This document shows, one piece after another, positions 1 through 8,496 of a stretch of DNA of 64,000 bases. The stretch is taken from assembly GCA_000775715.1 (NCBI GenBank), contig JRWQ01000011.1, positions 124,001 to 188,000 of the forward strand. The letters are read 5' to 3'. Below the pieces are notes generated by a model, which had not been told where the DNA came from, did no database searches, and saw only the letters and a list, made by a program, of their open reading frames with translations. Numbering within the stretch: position 1 is the stretch's first letter; each line of letters opens with the position of its first letter. This DNA comes from Vibrio tubiashii. GTDB lineage: Bacteria > Pseudomonadota > Gammaproteobacteria > Enterobacterales > Vibrionaceae. The translations under genes were made by a program, and so were the position numbers.

Positions 1-459
1 CAAATCATCGGTTTAGAAATAGGCGCCGATGATTACATCGCCAAACCTTTTAACCCTCGTCATCTTAATGCGCGTATCAAAGCCGTGTTGCGACGGGTGA
101 ATGTGACCGATGAAGCTCCAGCCAGTGAAAACGCAAAATCCATTGTGTTTGGTGATTGGCAACTCGATACTTTAGCGCACAAGATCACCCACTTAGAAAC
201 CCATCAATCTCATGACCTATCTGGTAGTGATTTTGCTCTGCTGATGCTGTTTTTGAAGCGGCCTAACGAAGTGTTGGATCGTGATACGATTTCGTTTGCA
301 ACACGTGGGCGGGAAGCCTTGCCGTTCGAACGTGGTATTGATGTGCAGTTAAGCAGGCTTAGACAAAGGCTTGGGGATAGCGCTAAGTTTCCTCACTACA
401 TAAAGACCATGCGTGGTAATGGTTATCTGCTTGCTGTCCCGGTGAGCTATGAGAGCTAA
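1..459 (+). CDS. OmpR-family response regulator, 3' part (5' end outside window)
   Basis: The frame is open from base 1, so the gene starts upstream of the window. The first residues (GADDYIAKPF) are the end of a receiver domain, with the conserved Lys-Pro-Phe. A winged-helix DNA-binding domain fills residues of the 124 aa that follow base 85, ending in the typical RGNGYLL strand-turn. The last 11 bases overlap the start of the histidine kinase at 449, so the two are translationally coupled. Lying upstream of a sugar ABC importer, the pair resembles GltR/GtrS next to gtsABCD in pseudomonads. That it controls the importer is inference. Confidence 0.9.
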   Translation, partial: QIIGLEIGADDYIAKPFNPRHLNARIKAVLRRVNVTDEAPASENAKSIVFGDWQLDTLAHKITHLETHQSHDLSGSDFALLMLFLKRPNEVLDRDTISFATRGREALPFERGIDVQLSRLRQRLGDSAKFPHYIKTMRGNGYLLAVPVSYES

Positions 460-1909
460 TATTCATAAATGGGTTGAGAAATTCAGGCTTAACTCGCTTG
501 TTAGTCGAACGCTTGGCTTAACCTTGTTAGCGGTTATTCTCGCACAAGGAGTTGCGACCAGTATCTGGTACACCGAGTCGCGGCACAAAGAGCTAGCAGG
601 CATCCGAGATGCTTCTGAGAGTATGGCTAATATGTTCGCCTCTACAGTGACTTTTTTCCAATCATTGCCTGTTCGCTATCGGCACATCGTTCTAGACCAA
701 ATCCGTAACATGGGGGGCACGCGGTTTTTTGTCTCGTTTAATAAAGAGCAGTTGGTGGTTGAGTCGATTGAAGATACGCCGCTAAAACTGGCATCAATTG
801 AATCCATCCAAAGGGTGCTGAAAAGTAAGTTGCGTAAAGCCGAAAGTATTTCGGTAGATTTTTCCCATCCAGACAATCTACGTTTATTAAAAAACGACAT
901 CTATTTACACGATTTGCCCAAGTCATGGGCTCATCATACATTGACGCTAAACCCGATAGAGCCACCTATTCTAGTTGTGCAAATTGAGCTTGCTTCCCAT
1001 GAGTGGCTCTACATCGCGGCTCTACTGCCCGCTCCATACGTTACGCTAGACGACACACTCATTGGTCGCGAGCAGATTCTGTTTTTGATTTTCTCAACTA
1101 CGATTTTATTGTTACTGACTTATCTATTGGTGCGTCGTCAAGTTAAACCGCTTAAACGACTTGCTAAAGCTGCCAACGAAATGAGCATGGATATCGAACA
1201 GGCGCCGTTACAAGAAGAGGGGGCGAGCGAACTGGTTACCGCCACGAGGGCTTTTAATCGTATGCAGCAACGAATTCGCCGTTATGTGGCTGACCGAGAG
1301 CATCTGTTTTCAGCGATCTCCCATGATTTAAAAACACCGATTACCCGTTTACGGCTGCGTGCAGAACTGCTCGAGAGTGACATCAAACGCGAGAAATTTA
1401 ATCGTGACTTAGATGAGCTAGAGATGATGGTCAAAGGCGCGCTCCAGTGCGTGCGTGATACTGATCTGCATGAAAATAACGCTTATGTTGATCTGAGTGA
1501 AATGATTCTGAATGTAGTGGAACCCTATAATCAGACCAAGACGCAAGTCGAGTTTCGACCGACTGAGATGGAGCCTATTGTCGCTAAGCCGCTGGCAATC
1601 AAGCGAGTGTTGAGCAACTTGATTGACAATGCAGTTAAGTACGGCCAAAGAGCGGAAGTCAGTGTTATGGTTAATGAAGAGTGGATAACGGTTGTGATTT
1701 GCGACCATGGACCGGGCATTCCTGAAGATAAACTCGAAGCGGTATTTGAACCCTATTATCGATTGGCGAGCGATGAAGATGGGCACGGTTTAGGCTTGGG
1801 AATTTGTCGCAACATCCTCCATGGACATGGCGGAGATCTCATTATTGATAACTTGCCAAATAGAGGATTAAGAGCGCAAGTCTTTATTCCACCGACGTTA
1901 GAGGTTTAA
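449..1909 (+). CDS. Membrane sensor histidine kinase
   Basis: A 486-aa inner-membrane sensor kinase. It has an N-terminal membrane segment at about residues 18-42, a periplasmic region to about 205, and a second membrane segment at about 207-228. A HAMP linker follows, then a HisKA domain with the phospho-acceptor in SHDLKTP (His292), an N box (NLIDNAVKYG), G1 (DHGPGIP) and G2 (GHGLGLGI). The start overlaps the upstream regulator gene by 11 bp. It probably phosphorylates that regulator in response to a periplasmic signal, perhaps a sugar or the loaded binding protein encoded next. The ligand cannot be read from the sequence. Confidence 0.93.
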   Translation: MRANIHKWVEKFRLNSLVSRTLGLTLLAVILAQGVATSIWYTESRHKELAGIRDASESMANMFASTVTFFQSLPVRYRHIVLDQIRNMGGTRFFVSFNKEQLVVESIEDTPLKLASIESIQRVLKSKLRKAESISVDFSHPDNLRLLKNDIYLHDLPKSWAHHTLTLNPIEPPILVVQIELASHEWLYIAALLPAPYVTLDDTLIGREQILFLIFSTTILLLLTYLLVRRQVKPLKRLAKAANEMSMDIEQAPLQEEGASELVTATRAFNRMQQRIRRYVADREHLFSAISHDLKTPITRLRLRAELLESDIKREKFNRDLDELEMMVKGALQCVRDTDLHENNAYVDLSEMILNVVEPYNQTKTQVEFRPTEMEPIVAKPLAIKRVLSNLIDNAVKYGQRAEVSVMVNEEWITVVICDHGPGIPEDKLEAVFEPYYRLASDEDGHGLGLGICRNILHGHGGDLIIDNLPNRGLRAQVFIPPTLEV

Positions 1910-1927
1910 TGTAACATTGTTGTTACA
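1910..1927. promoter_or_regulatory. Inverted repeat upstream of sugar ABC operon (candidate operator)
   Basis: TGTAACA (1910-1916) and TGTTACA (1921-1927) form a near-perfect 7-bp inverted repeat with a 4-bp spacer, right after the kinase stop codon. It lies 125-142 bp before the binding-protein start. It could bind the adjacent response regulator or another repressor. No T-tract follows, so it is not a terminator. Confidence 0.4.
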
Positions 1928-2051
1928 TTGCGTTTACGGTTTGTTTCAATCAAATATTTCTATTCGGATAGACTCTTGGATGTACAAACAAGAGCGCTTA
2001 GGTCATCAAGCAGTGGGCCTAACTGTCTAATCCAATACATGGAAGATAATA

Positions 2052-3299
2052 ATGAAACTAAATAAAACCCTACTTACCCTATCTCTACTTTCTGCTGCTA
2101 ATCTCGCTAATGCTGGTGAAGTCGAAGTACTGCACTGGTGGACTGCTGGTGGTGAAGCTAAATCTGCCGCTGTGCTTAAAGAAATGCTAGAGCAACAAAA
2201 TCATACATGGAAAGATTTCGCGGTTGCTGGTGGCGGCGGCGAATCGGCAATGACAGTACTTAAAACTCGCGCAGTATCCGGTAATCCTCCTTCAGCTGCG
2301 CAGATCAAAGGTCATGATATTCAAGAGTGGGGTGGCCTTGGCTTCCTAACGTCACTAGATAGCACAGCCAAGCAGGAGAAGTGGGATGAAATCCTTCCTT
2401 CAGTGGTTACTAAGGTGATGAAGTTTGACGGCGAATACGTAGCCGTTCCGGTTAATGTTCACCGAGTAAACTGGATTTGGGCGAACCCTGAAGTATTAGA
2501 AAAATCAGGTGTTGAACTGCCAACGACCTTAGACGAGTTTTTTGCCGCTGCAGAGAAGATTAAAGCTGCCGGTTATGTACCATTAGCGCACGGTGGTCAG
2601 CCTTGGCAAGACGCCACAGTTTTTGAAGCGGTTGCGCTGGATGTTTTAGGTAGTGAAGACTACAACAAAGCGTTTGTCGATCTAGATATGGATACTTTAT
2701 CTGGCGATAAAATGGTGGAAGTGTTCACCAAATTTAAGAAAATCCGCGATTACATTGATGCTAACTCGCCAGGACGTGACTGGAACGTAGCAACCTCAAT
2801 GGTGATCAATGGTGAAGCAGCGATGCAAATCATGGGTGACTGGGCAAAGGGTGAGTTTACAGCAGCGGGCAAAGTTCCGGGCAAAGATTACATCTGTGCG
2901 CCAGCGCCGGGCACAAATGGTCAATTCACGTTTAACATCGATAGCTTTGCTTTCTTTGAATTGAGCAATAAAGACAATCAACAAGCGCAGCAAGATCTTG
3001 CTCGCACTATCCTTACTAAAGAGTTCCAAGAAGTCTTCAACCTCAACAAAGGTTCAATCCCTGTACGCCTAGACATGGACATGTCGAAGTTCGACCAATG
3101 TGCATTGGACTCAATGGCAACGTTTAAAGCGAGTGCGAAGTCAGGTGACCTAGTACCAAGTATGGCACATGGTCTATCAACGACTAGCTATGCTCAAGGC
3201 GCGATCTATGACGTAGTAACGAACTTCTTCAATGATGACAACGCCGATCCAAAACAGGCAGCACAGAAGCTAGCGAAAGCGGTGAAAGCGGCGATCTAA
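2052..3299 (+). CDS. Carbohydrate ABC transporter, periplasmic substrate-binding protein
   Basis: A 415-aa family 1 extracellular solute-binding protein (COG1653) with a signal peptide of about 21 residues (ends ANLANAG). The mature start [13 protein letters not shown] and the [13 protein letters not shown] segment are typical of the GtsA glucose/mannose-binding group. It is the first gene of a binding protein, two permeases and ATPase operon. The ATG at 2052 follows a weak GGAAGATAAT ribosome site. The closest known arrangement is gtsABCD of Pseudomonas. Vibrio takes up glucose mainly by PTS, so the substrate here may be another hexose or a glucoside. Confidence 0.92.
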   Translation: MKLNKTLLTLSLLSAANLANAGEVEVLHWWTAGGEAKSAAVLKEMLEQQNHTWKDFAVAGGGGESAMTVLKTRAVSGNPPSAAQIKGHDIQEWGGLGFLTSLDSTAKQEKWDEILPSVVTKVMKFDGEYVAVPVNVHRVNWIWANPEVLEKSGVELPTTLDEFFAAAEKIKAAGYVPLAHGGQPWQDATVFEAVALDVLGSEDYNKAFVDLDMDTLSGDKMVEVFTKFKKIRDYIDANSPGRDWNVATSMVINGEAAMQIMGDWAKGEFTAAGKVPGKDYICAPAPGTNGQFTFNIDSFAFFELSNKDNQQAQQDLARTILTKEFQEVFNLNKGSIPVRLDMDMSKFDQCALDSMATFKASAKSGDLVPSMAHGLSTTSYAQGAIYDVVTNFFNDDNADPKQAAQKLAKAVKAAI

Positions 3300-3309
3300 G
3301 CTCATCCAT

Positions 3310-3403
3310 TGCCAATCAGCGAGTGTTGGCTCATCACTCGTTTGGTTGGCATACATACACCCCTAAAGGGCGCTTTAGCTTGTGGGGAGCTGAAGTGCCC
3401 TTT
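3310..3403 (+). repeat. Two large intergenic hairpins between binding-protein and permease genes
   Basis: The first hairpin pairs TGCCAA with TTGGCA (3310-3315/3346-3351) around an inner CGAGTG/CACTCG stem (3320-3325/3335-3340). The second is a 16-bp stem with two G-U pairs (3365-3380/3388-3403). There is no long U-run. Such palindromes after the first gene of an ABC operon usually block 3' decay or attenuate readthrough, so that binding protein exceeds permease. That role is inference. Confidence 0.6.
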
Positions 3404-3433
3404 CCTCTCTGTGTTATAACGTAAGGACTCGTT

Positions 3434-4357
3434 ATGGAGCATGCTGTAAATCGGTATTCTAAGAAGTCGAAAACTAAGGTGAGTTTTGCCGACCGACTTC
3501 AACATTGGCTACCGAAAATCGTTCTTGCCCCGACCGTTTTGGTCACCGTGGTATGCATCTATGGTTATATTTTCTGGACTGCGGCACTTTCACTGACCAA
3601 TTCGCGTTTTCTGCCCAGTTTCAACTTTGTTGGTTTTGCTCAATACGAGAAACTAATGGAGAACGACCGTTGGATTACTTCAATTTCTAACCTCGGAATT
3701 TTTGGCCTGCTGTTTATGTTAGTGGCTATCGGTTTGGGAGTAGGGCTGGCGATTCTTCTTGATCAGAACATTCGTCAGGAAGGGGCAATTCGCACTATCT
3801 ATTTGTACCCAATGGCATTGTCATTCATTGTCACGGGTACGGCATGGAAATGGATTCTGAACCCGGGCCTCGGTATTGAAAAGCTGATGCAAGATTGGGG
3901 GTTCAGCAATTTCAAGTTTGATTGGTTGGTCAACTCTGAAATGGCGGTTTATACGCTCGTCATTGCCGCTGTATGGCAGTCATCAGGTTTTGTCATGGCG
4001 ATGTTCTTGGCAGGCCTTCGCGGTATAGACTCGTCGATCATCAAAGCAGCTCAGATTGATGGCGCGAGCCTACCAACCATCTATTGGCGAATTATTATGC
4101 CGTGCTTGAGACCGGTCTTTTTCAGCGCGGTGATCATCACCTCGCATATTGCGATTAAGAGTTTTGACTTAGTAACGGCAATGACCGCAGGTGGTCCAGG
4201 TTACTCTTCTGATCTTCCTGCGCTGTTTATGTATGCGCATTCATTTACGCGAGGTCAAATTGGCTTGGGTGCGGCGAGTGCCATGATGATGTTAGCGGGT
4301 ATATTAGCCATCCTAGTACCATATCTCTATTCAGAACTTAGGGAGAAAAAATCATGA
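3434..4357 (+). CDS. Carbohydrate ABC transporter permease (MalF/GtsB type)
   Basis: A 307-aa inner-membrane permease of the binding-protein-dependent sugar importer family, with about six membrane segments. The EAA loop is visible in the C-terminal half (AAQIDGASLPTIYWRIIMPCLRP), where it docks the ATPase. The ATG at 3434 follows GTAAGGACTCGTT. Its last 4 bases overlap the second permease gene (ATGA), so the permeases are translationally coupled. It pairs with the 4354 product to form the channel. Confidence 0.92.
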   Translation: MEHAVNRYSKKSKTKVSFADRLQHWLPKIVLAPTVLVTVVCIYGYIFWTAALSLTNSRFLPSFNFVGFAQYEKLMENDRWITSISNLGIFGLLFMLVAIGLGVGLAILLDQNIRQEGAIRTIYLYPMALSFIVTGTAWKWILNPGLGIEKLMQDWGFSNFKFDWLVNSEMAVYTLVIAAVWQSSGFVMAMFLAGLRGIDSSIIKAAQIDGASLPTIYWRIIMPCLRPVFFSAVIITSHIAIKSFDLVTAMTAGGPGYSSDLPALFMYAHSFTRGQIGLGAASAMMMLAGILAILVPYLYSELREKKS

Positions 4358-5211
4358 TGCAAGGGATCAATTTCTCTCGATTGTTCATCTATTCGGCTTT
4401 GGTGTTTTTCTGTGCGGTTTATTTGATGCCGCTGTTTGTCATGGTGATTACCTCGTTTAAGACCCTGCCAGATATTAAAGCCGGCAACTTAATGAGTTTG
4501 CCGACAGAATGGGTGTTTGATGCTTGGATTAAGGCGTGGGATGGCGCTTGTACTGGTGTGAAATGTGAAGGCGTCAAAGGTTACTTCTGGAACTCGTTCC
4601 AAATGGTCATTCCTGCGGTTGCCATTTCGACGCTACTCGGTGCATTTAATGGTTACGTTGTGACTAAGTGGCAGTTCCGTGGTTCAAATCTGTTCTTTAG
4701 CCTGCTGTTGTTTGGCTGCTTTATCCCATTTCAAGTAGTGCTACTGCCTATGGCAACGGTGCTTGGCAAGCTAGGTTTGGCCAACACCACCGCAGGGCTA
4801 GTTATTGTTCACGTGATTTATGGTATGGCCTTTACCACGCTGTTTTTCCGTAATTTCTATATCAGTATTCCAGACGAGCTAGTCAAAGCGGCTAAGTTGG
4901 ATGGGGCGGGGTTCTTTACCATTTTCTTTAAGATTCTTCTGCCGATATCAACGCCAATCATCATGGTCACTGTGATTTGGCAGTTCACAGCAATCTGGAA
5001 TGACTTTCTGTTTGGTGTTGTTTATTCCGGCTCGGAAACGCAGCCTATTACTGTTGCACTGAACAATTTGGTTAACACCAGCACCGGGGTTAAAGAGTAC
5101 AACGTTGATATGGCGGCGGCGATCATCGCTGCATTGCCAACATTATTAGTTTATGTATTAGCAGGGAAATATTTCGTTCGCGGTCTAACTGCGGGTTCGG
5201 TAAAAGGATAA
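4354..5211 (+). CDS. Carbohydrate ABC transporter permease (MalG/GtsC type)
   Basis: A 285-aa second permease with six predicted membrane helices and an EAA motif ([21 protein letters not shown]). Its start overlaps the first permease stop by 4 bp, and the ATPase gene begins 5 bp after its stop. Between the first two helices is a short periplasmic insertion with two Cys (CTGVKCEG), seen in GtsC-like permeases. It belongs to the same importer as 2052, 3434 and 5217. Confidence 0.92.
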   Translation: MMQGINFSRLFIYSALVFFCAVYLMPLFVMVITSFKTLPDIKAGNLMSLPTEWVFDAWIKAWDGACTGVKCEGVKGYFWNSFQMVIPAVAISTLLGAFNGYVVTKWQFRGSNLFFSLLLFGCFIPFQVVLLPMATVLGKLGLANTTAGLVIVHVIYGMAFTTLFFRNFYISIPDELVKAAKLDGAGFFTIFFKILLPISTPIIMVTVIWQFTAIWNDFLFGVVYSGSETQPITVALNNLVNTSTGVKEYNVDMAAAIIAALPTLLVYVLAGKYFVRGLTAGSVKG

Positions 5212-5216
5212 ATATC

Positions 5217-6332
5217 ATGGCAACACTAGAACTTAAACAAATCCGTAAAACCTACCCGAAGGCGGATCAAGAGACATTAAAAGGGATCGACATTGACATT
5301 AATTCCGGTGAGTTTTTGATTTTGGTTGGCCCTTCAGGATGTGGTAAATCGACATTGATGAACACTATTGCTGGGCTTGAGAATATCAGCTCGGGGGAGA
5401 TCGTGATTGATGGTAACGACGTGTCTGATGTTGAACCTAAAGATCGCGATATTGCCATGGTGTTTCAGTCCTATGCGCTTTATCCAAACATGACGGTACG
5501 TGGCAATATCGAGTTTGGCTTGAAGATTCGTAAAATGCCGAAAGAGGACATTGATGCGGAAGTCGAGCGCGTCGCAGCGATGCTACAGATTGACCACTTA
5601 TTAGATAGAAAGCCTTCTCAGTTGTCCGGTGGTCAACGTCAGCGTGTGGCAATGGGGCGTGCGTTGGCGCGTAGACCCAAGCTTTACCTGTTTGATGAGC
5701 CATTGTCGAATCTAGATGCAAAGCTGCGTGTAGAGATGCGTCATCAAATTAAGCGATTGCATCAACAGCTCAATACGACCATCGTGTATGTTACTCACGA
5801 TCAGATTGAGGCGATGACCTTAGCTGACCGAATCGCAGTGATGAAAGATGGCGAGTTGCAGCAACTAGGTACACCGCAAGAGATCTACAACAAACCGAAT
5901 AATATGTTTGTCGCAGGTTTTATGGGCTCACCATCGATGAACTTTATTACCACAATGGTTGACCTGAATGAAACTGATCAACCAGTGATTAAGGTAAAAG
6001 GGAGTAATGGTCAAGAACATCACATTAATCTGCCTGCCTCAATGCGCGAGCAAGATGGTAAAGAAGTCGTGATTGGCCTTCGTCCGGAACACATTACAGA
6101 CAGTGAGAATCAAGAGTCGGATGCAACCACTCAGTTGGATTTGACGCTGGAAGTGTTAGAACCAACAGGGCCGGATACTATTGCGATGATAAAGGTTAAT
6201 GACCAAGAAGTAGCGTGTCGCCTTTCGCCTGAATTTGATGTGACGGCGGGGCAGGTTGCTCCACTGCACTTTGATTTGTCAAAAGCAGTTTTCTTTGATG
6301 CAGTCACGCAGCAACGCATCGAATTTCATTAA
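5217..6332 (+). CDS. Carbohydrate ABC transporter ATP-binding protein (MalK/UgpC/GtsD type)
   Basis: A 371-aa ATPase of the CUT1 class. It shows Walker [10 protein letters not shown] (residues 38-46), Q-loop VFQSYALYP, signature [15 protein letters not shown], Walker B LYLFDEP, and the H-loop VYVTHDQ. After about residue 240 comes the C-terminal OB-fold/TOBE regulatory domain typical of MalK relatives (VIGLRPEH). It powers the 2052-5211 importer from the cytoplasmic face and is the last gene of the operon. Confidence 0.94.
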   Translation: MATLELKQIRKTYPKADQETLKGIDIDINSGEFLILVGPSGCGKSTLMNTIAGLENISSGEIVIDGNDVSDVEPKDRDIAMVFQSYALYPNMTVRGNIEFGLKIRKMPKEDIDAEVERVAAMLQIDHLLDRKPSQLSGGQRQRVAMGRALARRPKLYLFDEPLSNLDAKLRVEMRHQIKRLHQQLNTTIVYVTHDQIEAMTLADRIAVMKDGELQQLGTPQEIYNKPNNMFVAGFMGSPSMNFITTMVDLNETDQPVIKVKGSNGQEHHINLPASMREQDGKEVVIGLRPEHITDSENQESDATTQLDLTLEVLEPTGPDTIAMIKVNDQEVACRLSPEFDVTAGQVAPLHFDLSKAVFFDAVTQQRIEFH

Positions 6333-6396
6333 TGTGCAATTTAATTGATACCTTTATTAGTAACAATGAGTGAAGTCTACTAAGCTTAACACCATA

Positions 6397-6461
6397 GCAT
6401 GAAGGCGTTTTCATGCAGTGTGAGTCGAGGTGGGCAATTATGTCTCCTTATTGCTCACCTC
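6397..6461 (+). repeat. Two hairpins in the 3' region of the ABC operon
   Basis: GCATGAA/TTCATGC (6397-6403/6410-6416) and a 12-bp stem with one G-U pair (6427-6438/6450-6461) precede the terminator at 6476. Together they give a three-hairpin RNA of about 115 nt ending in a terminator. That would fit a stabilised operon end or a 3'-UTR-derived small RNA. No clear internal promoter is seen. The open frame crossing this stretch (6399-6608) looks spurious. Confidence 0.45.
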
Positions 6462-6475
6462 ATCTCTAGTAACGA

Positions 6476-6509
6476 AAAATGGCAGCCATTCCCGCTGCCA
6501 TTTTGTTTT
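6476..6509 (+). terminator. Rho-independent terminator of sugar ABC operon
   Basis: An 11-bp perfect stem AAAATGGCAGC/GCTGCCATTTT (6476-6486/6494-6504), loop of 7, then GTTTTT. Confidence 0.85.
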
Positions 6510-6546
6510 TATGATTTAGCTTGTTTGTTAAATATGTGTAAATTCA

Positions 6547-6583
6547 CCCGTATTGAAGAATACAATGGGTGGAAATCCCCCCA
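6547..6583. promoter_or_regulatory. Inverted repeats upstream of dctP (candidate DctD activator sites)
   Basis: CACCC-GTATT-gaag-AATAC-aat-GGGTG forms a nested inverted repeat, and it overlaps TGGGTGG-AAAT-CCCCCCA (6566-6583). They lie about 95-130 bp upstream of the sigma-54 promoter, the usual distance for enhancer-type sites bound by NtrC-family activators such as DctD. Binding is not shown. Confidence 0.4.
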
Positions 6584-6675
6584 TATTAAAAGTGTCTGTG
6601 TGACCTAGATATCCTATCGTCAAATGAATTATTTATAAGATGTTGATTTTAAATGATTAAATTCAATTGTCAAGA

Positions 6676-6692
6676 TTGGCTCAGTACTTGCT
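6676..6692 (+). promoter_or_regulatory. Sigma-54 (RpoN) promoter for dctPQM
   Basis: TTGGCTCAGTACTTGCT has the invariant GG (6678-6679) and GC (6690-6691) exactly 10 bases apart, and fits TGGCACN5TTGC at nearly every position. Transcription should start near 6703, about 48 nt before the dctP ATG. A sigma-54-dependent DctD regulator is encoded nearby, which supports it. Confidence 0.85.
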
Positions 6693-6750
6693 CCTAGTTA
6701 ATGTATCAACACCCAGTGATGGGGTTGTTCATTCAACAAGGAGAATAATA

Positions 6751-7746
6751 ATGTTAAAGCCATTGACCCTACTATCTGTATCGATTCTTGCTGTGACCAG
6801 TTTTAATGCTGCCGCTAACTGTGATCCAGGAGAGACTGTAATTAAGTTCAGTCACGTAACGAATACAGATAAACACCCGAAAGGTATCGCGGCTTCATTA
6901 CTAGAACAACGCGTCAATGATGAGATGAATGGAAAAGTGTGTATGCAAGTTTTCCCGAACTCGACGCTATATGATGATAACAAGGTACTGGAAGCGCTAT
7001 TGAACGGCGACGTGCAACTTGCTGCCCCTTCTCTATCAAAATTTGAAAAATTCACCAAAAAGTACCGTATTTTCGATCTGCCATTTCTGTTTGAAGATGT
7101 TGAAGCGGTTGACCGTTTCCAGAACTCTGAGTCTGGTGAAAAGCTGAAAAACGCAATGAAACGTCGTGGTCTACAAGGCCTAGCGTTTTGGCACAACGGC
7201 ATGAAACAGATGTCGGCAAACAAGCCGCTTATCTCACCAGAAGATGCGAAAGGGCTTAAGTTCCGTGTCCAAGCTTCAGATGTCCTTGTTGCTCAGTTTG
7301 AGCAGCTAGGCGCTAACCCACAGAAGATGTCGTTTAAAGAAGTATACGGCGGCCTACAAACTAAGGTTATTGATGGTCAGGAGAACACTTGGTCAAACAT
7401 CTATGGTAAGAAGTTCTTCGAAGTACAAGACGGCATCACGGAAACTAACCACGGTATTCTGGATTACCTAGTGGTAACGTCGAACGATTTCTGGAAAGGC
7501 CTACCAGAAGATCAACGTGAACAATTAAACACCATCATCCAAGAAGTGACTCAAACGCGTAATGCTGAGTCTTCACGTGTTAACCAAGCGAATAAGAACA
7601 ACATCATCGAAGCGGGTGGTGAAGTTCGTAGCTTGACTGCAGAGCAGCGTCAGCAGTGGGTCACTGCGCTTCAGCCTGTGTGGAAGAAGTTTGAAAAAGA
7701 CATTGGTTCTGATCTTATCGAAGCGGCTTTAGCTTCAAACAAATAA
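6751..7746 (+). CDS. dctP: TRAP transporter periplasmic binding protein, C4-dicarboxylate type
   Basis: A 331-aa DctP-family receptor. The start at 6751 is chosen over the in-frame 6667 codon because AAGGAG lies 7 bases upstream, a signal peptide follows directly (ends NAAAN), and 6667 lies upstream of the predicted sigma-54 promoter and transcript start. The FSHVTNTDKHPKG start, the KFRVQASDVLVAQF segment with the conserved Arg that binds the carboxylate, and the GLQTKVIDGQEN motif fit succinate/malate/fumarate receptors. It delivers substrate to DctQM and is the first gene of dctPQM. Confidence 0.95.
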   Translation: MLKPLTLLSVSILAVTSFNAAANCDPGETVIKFSHVTNTDKHPKGIAASLLEQRVNDEMNGKVCMQVFPNSTLYDDNKVLEALLNGDVQLAAPSLSKFEKFTKKYRIFDLPFLFEDVEAVDRFQNSESGEKLKNAMKRRGLQGLAFWHNGMKQMSANKPLISPEDAKGLKFRVQASDVLVAQFEQLGANPQKMSFKEVYGGLQTKVIDGQENTWSNIYGKKFFEVQDGITETNHGILDYLVVTSNDFWKGLPEDQREQLNTIIQEVTQTRNAESSRVNQANKNNIIEAGGEVRSLTAEQRQQWVTALQPVWKKFEKDIGSDLIEAALASNK

Positions 7747-7769
7747 CAATTAAAAACTATAAAACAATT

Positions 7770-7800
7770 GGCCCTCTTGTCGGGAGGAGGGCCTTTCTTT
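7770..7800 (+). terminator. Hairpin with U-run between dctP and dctQ (attenuator)
   Basis: GGCCCTC (7770-7776) pairs with GAGGGCC (7787-7793), followed by TTTCTTTT. It lies inside the operon, so it probably acts as a partial terminator that keeps DctP in excess over the membrane subunits. Confidence 0.65.
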
Positions 7801-7824
7801 TCCTGCGATAAAGTGAAGTAACTT

Positions 7825-8493
7825 ATGGAACAGTCAATTTTTGCCAGAGTTGGGAAGGTGACAGACGCGATTGAGGAGACTCTGATTGCGTTCTTTTTAG
7901 GGGCAATGACCTTGCTCACTTTTGCCAATGTCATATCTCGTTATGTGTTTAACGACAACATCTTGTGGGCGCTTGAGCTTACCGTATTTATGTTTGCCTG
8001 GATGGTGCTGGTGGGGGCGTCATATGGAGTGAAGAAGCACTTTCATATTGGTGTCGATGTGGTTATCAACCTCGCTCCAGAGCAACTACGTAAAATCTAC
8101 GCGCTGATCGCCGCAGCGTGTTGTTTAGCTTTCTCAATTCTGCTGTTGATTGGTTCATGGAATTACTGGTATCCGTTTGTTACCGACCGAGCATGGTATG
8201 AAACCGATGATATCCCAATGCCAGAGATGTTCCAGTTTCTCGCTGACTGGCTGAATGAAGGCGAACGTTACGAAAAAATGCCGCGCTTTATTCCTTACAT
8301 GGCGCTGCCGATTGGTATGGCTCTTCTTACTTTCCGATTTGCTCAAATCACTCTACAGATTATGTCAGGTAAGTTAGACCGCCTCATTGCTGGTCATGAA
8401 GCTGAGGAAGAACTGGAAGCGTTAAAAGAAGAGCTGAAAGACGCAGGTGACGCAATGGAGCCTAAAAACAACAATAACAACAAGGGAAGCTAA
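7825..8493 (+). CDS. dctQ: TRAP transporter small membrane subunit
   Basis: A 222-aa DctQ with four predicted membrane segments. It carries the family signature around NVISRYVFNDNILWALELTVFMFAW and GVKKHFHIGVDV. The hydrophilic C-terminal tail (after about residue 180) is rich in Glu/Lys and ends in an Asn run (PKNNNNNKGS), longer than in many DctQ. It sits between dctP and dctM, 3 bp from dctM, and forms the membrane complex with DctM. Confidence 0.95.
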   Translation: MEQSIFARVGKVTDAIEETLIAFFLGAMTLLTFANVISRYVFNDNILWALELTVFMFAWMVLVGASYGVKKHFHIGVDVVINLAPEQLRKIYALIAAACCLAFSILLLIGSWNYWYPFVTDRAWYETDDIPMPEMFQFLADWLNEGERYEKMPRFIPYMALPIGMALLTFRFAQITLQIMSGKLDRLIAGHEAEEELEALKEELKDAGDAMEPKNNNNNKGS

Positions 8494-8496
8494 GCC

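Noticed and set aside
6399..6608. 69-aa open frame downstream of the sugar ABC operon
   Set aside because: It crosses two hairpins and a terminator, has no ribosome site and no coherent protein features.
6667..6750. Upstream extension of dctP
   Set aside because: Position 6667 lies before the sigma-54 promoter and transcript start; the signal peptide and AAGGAG support 6751.
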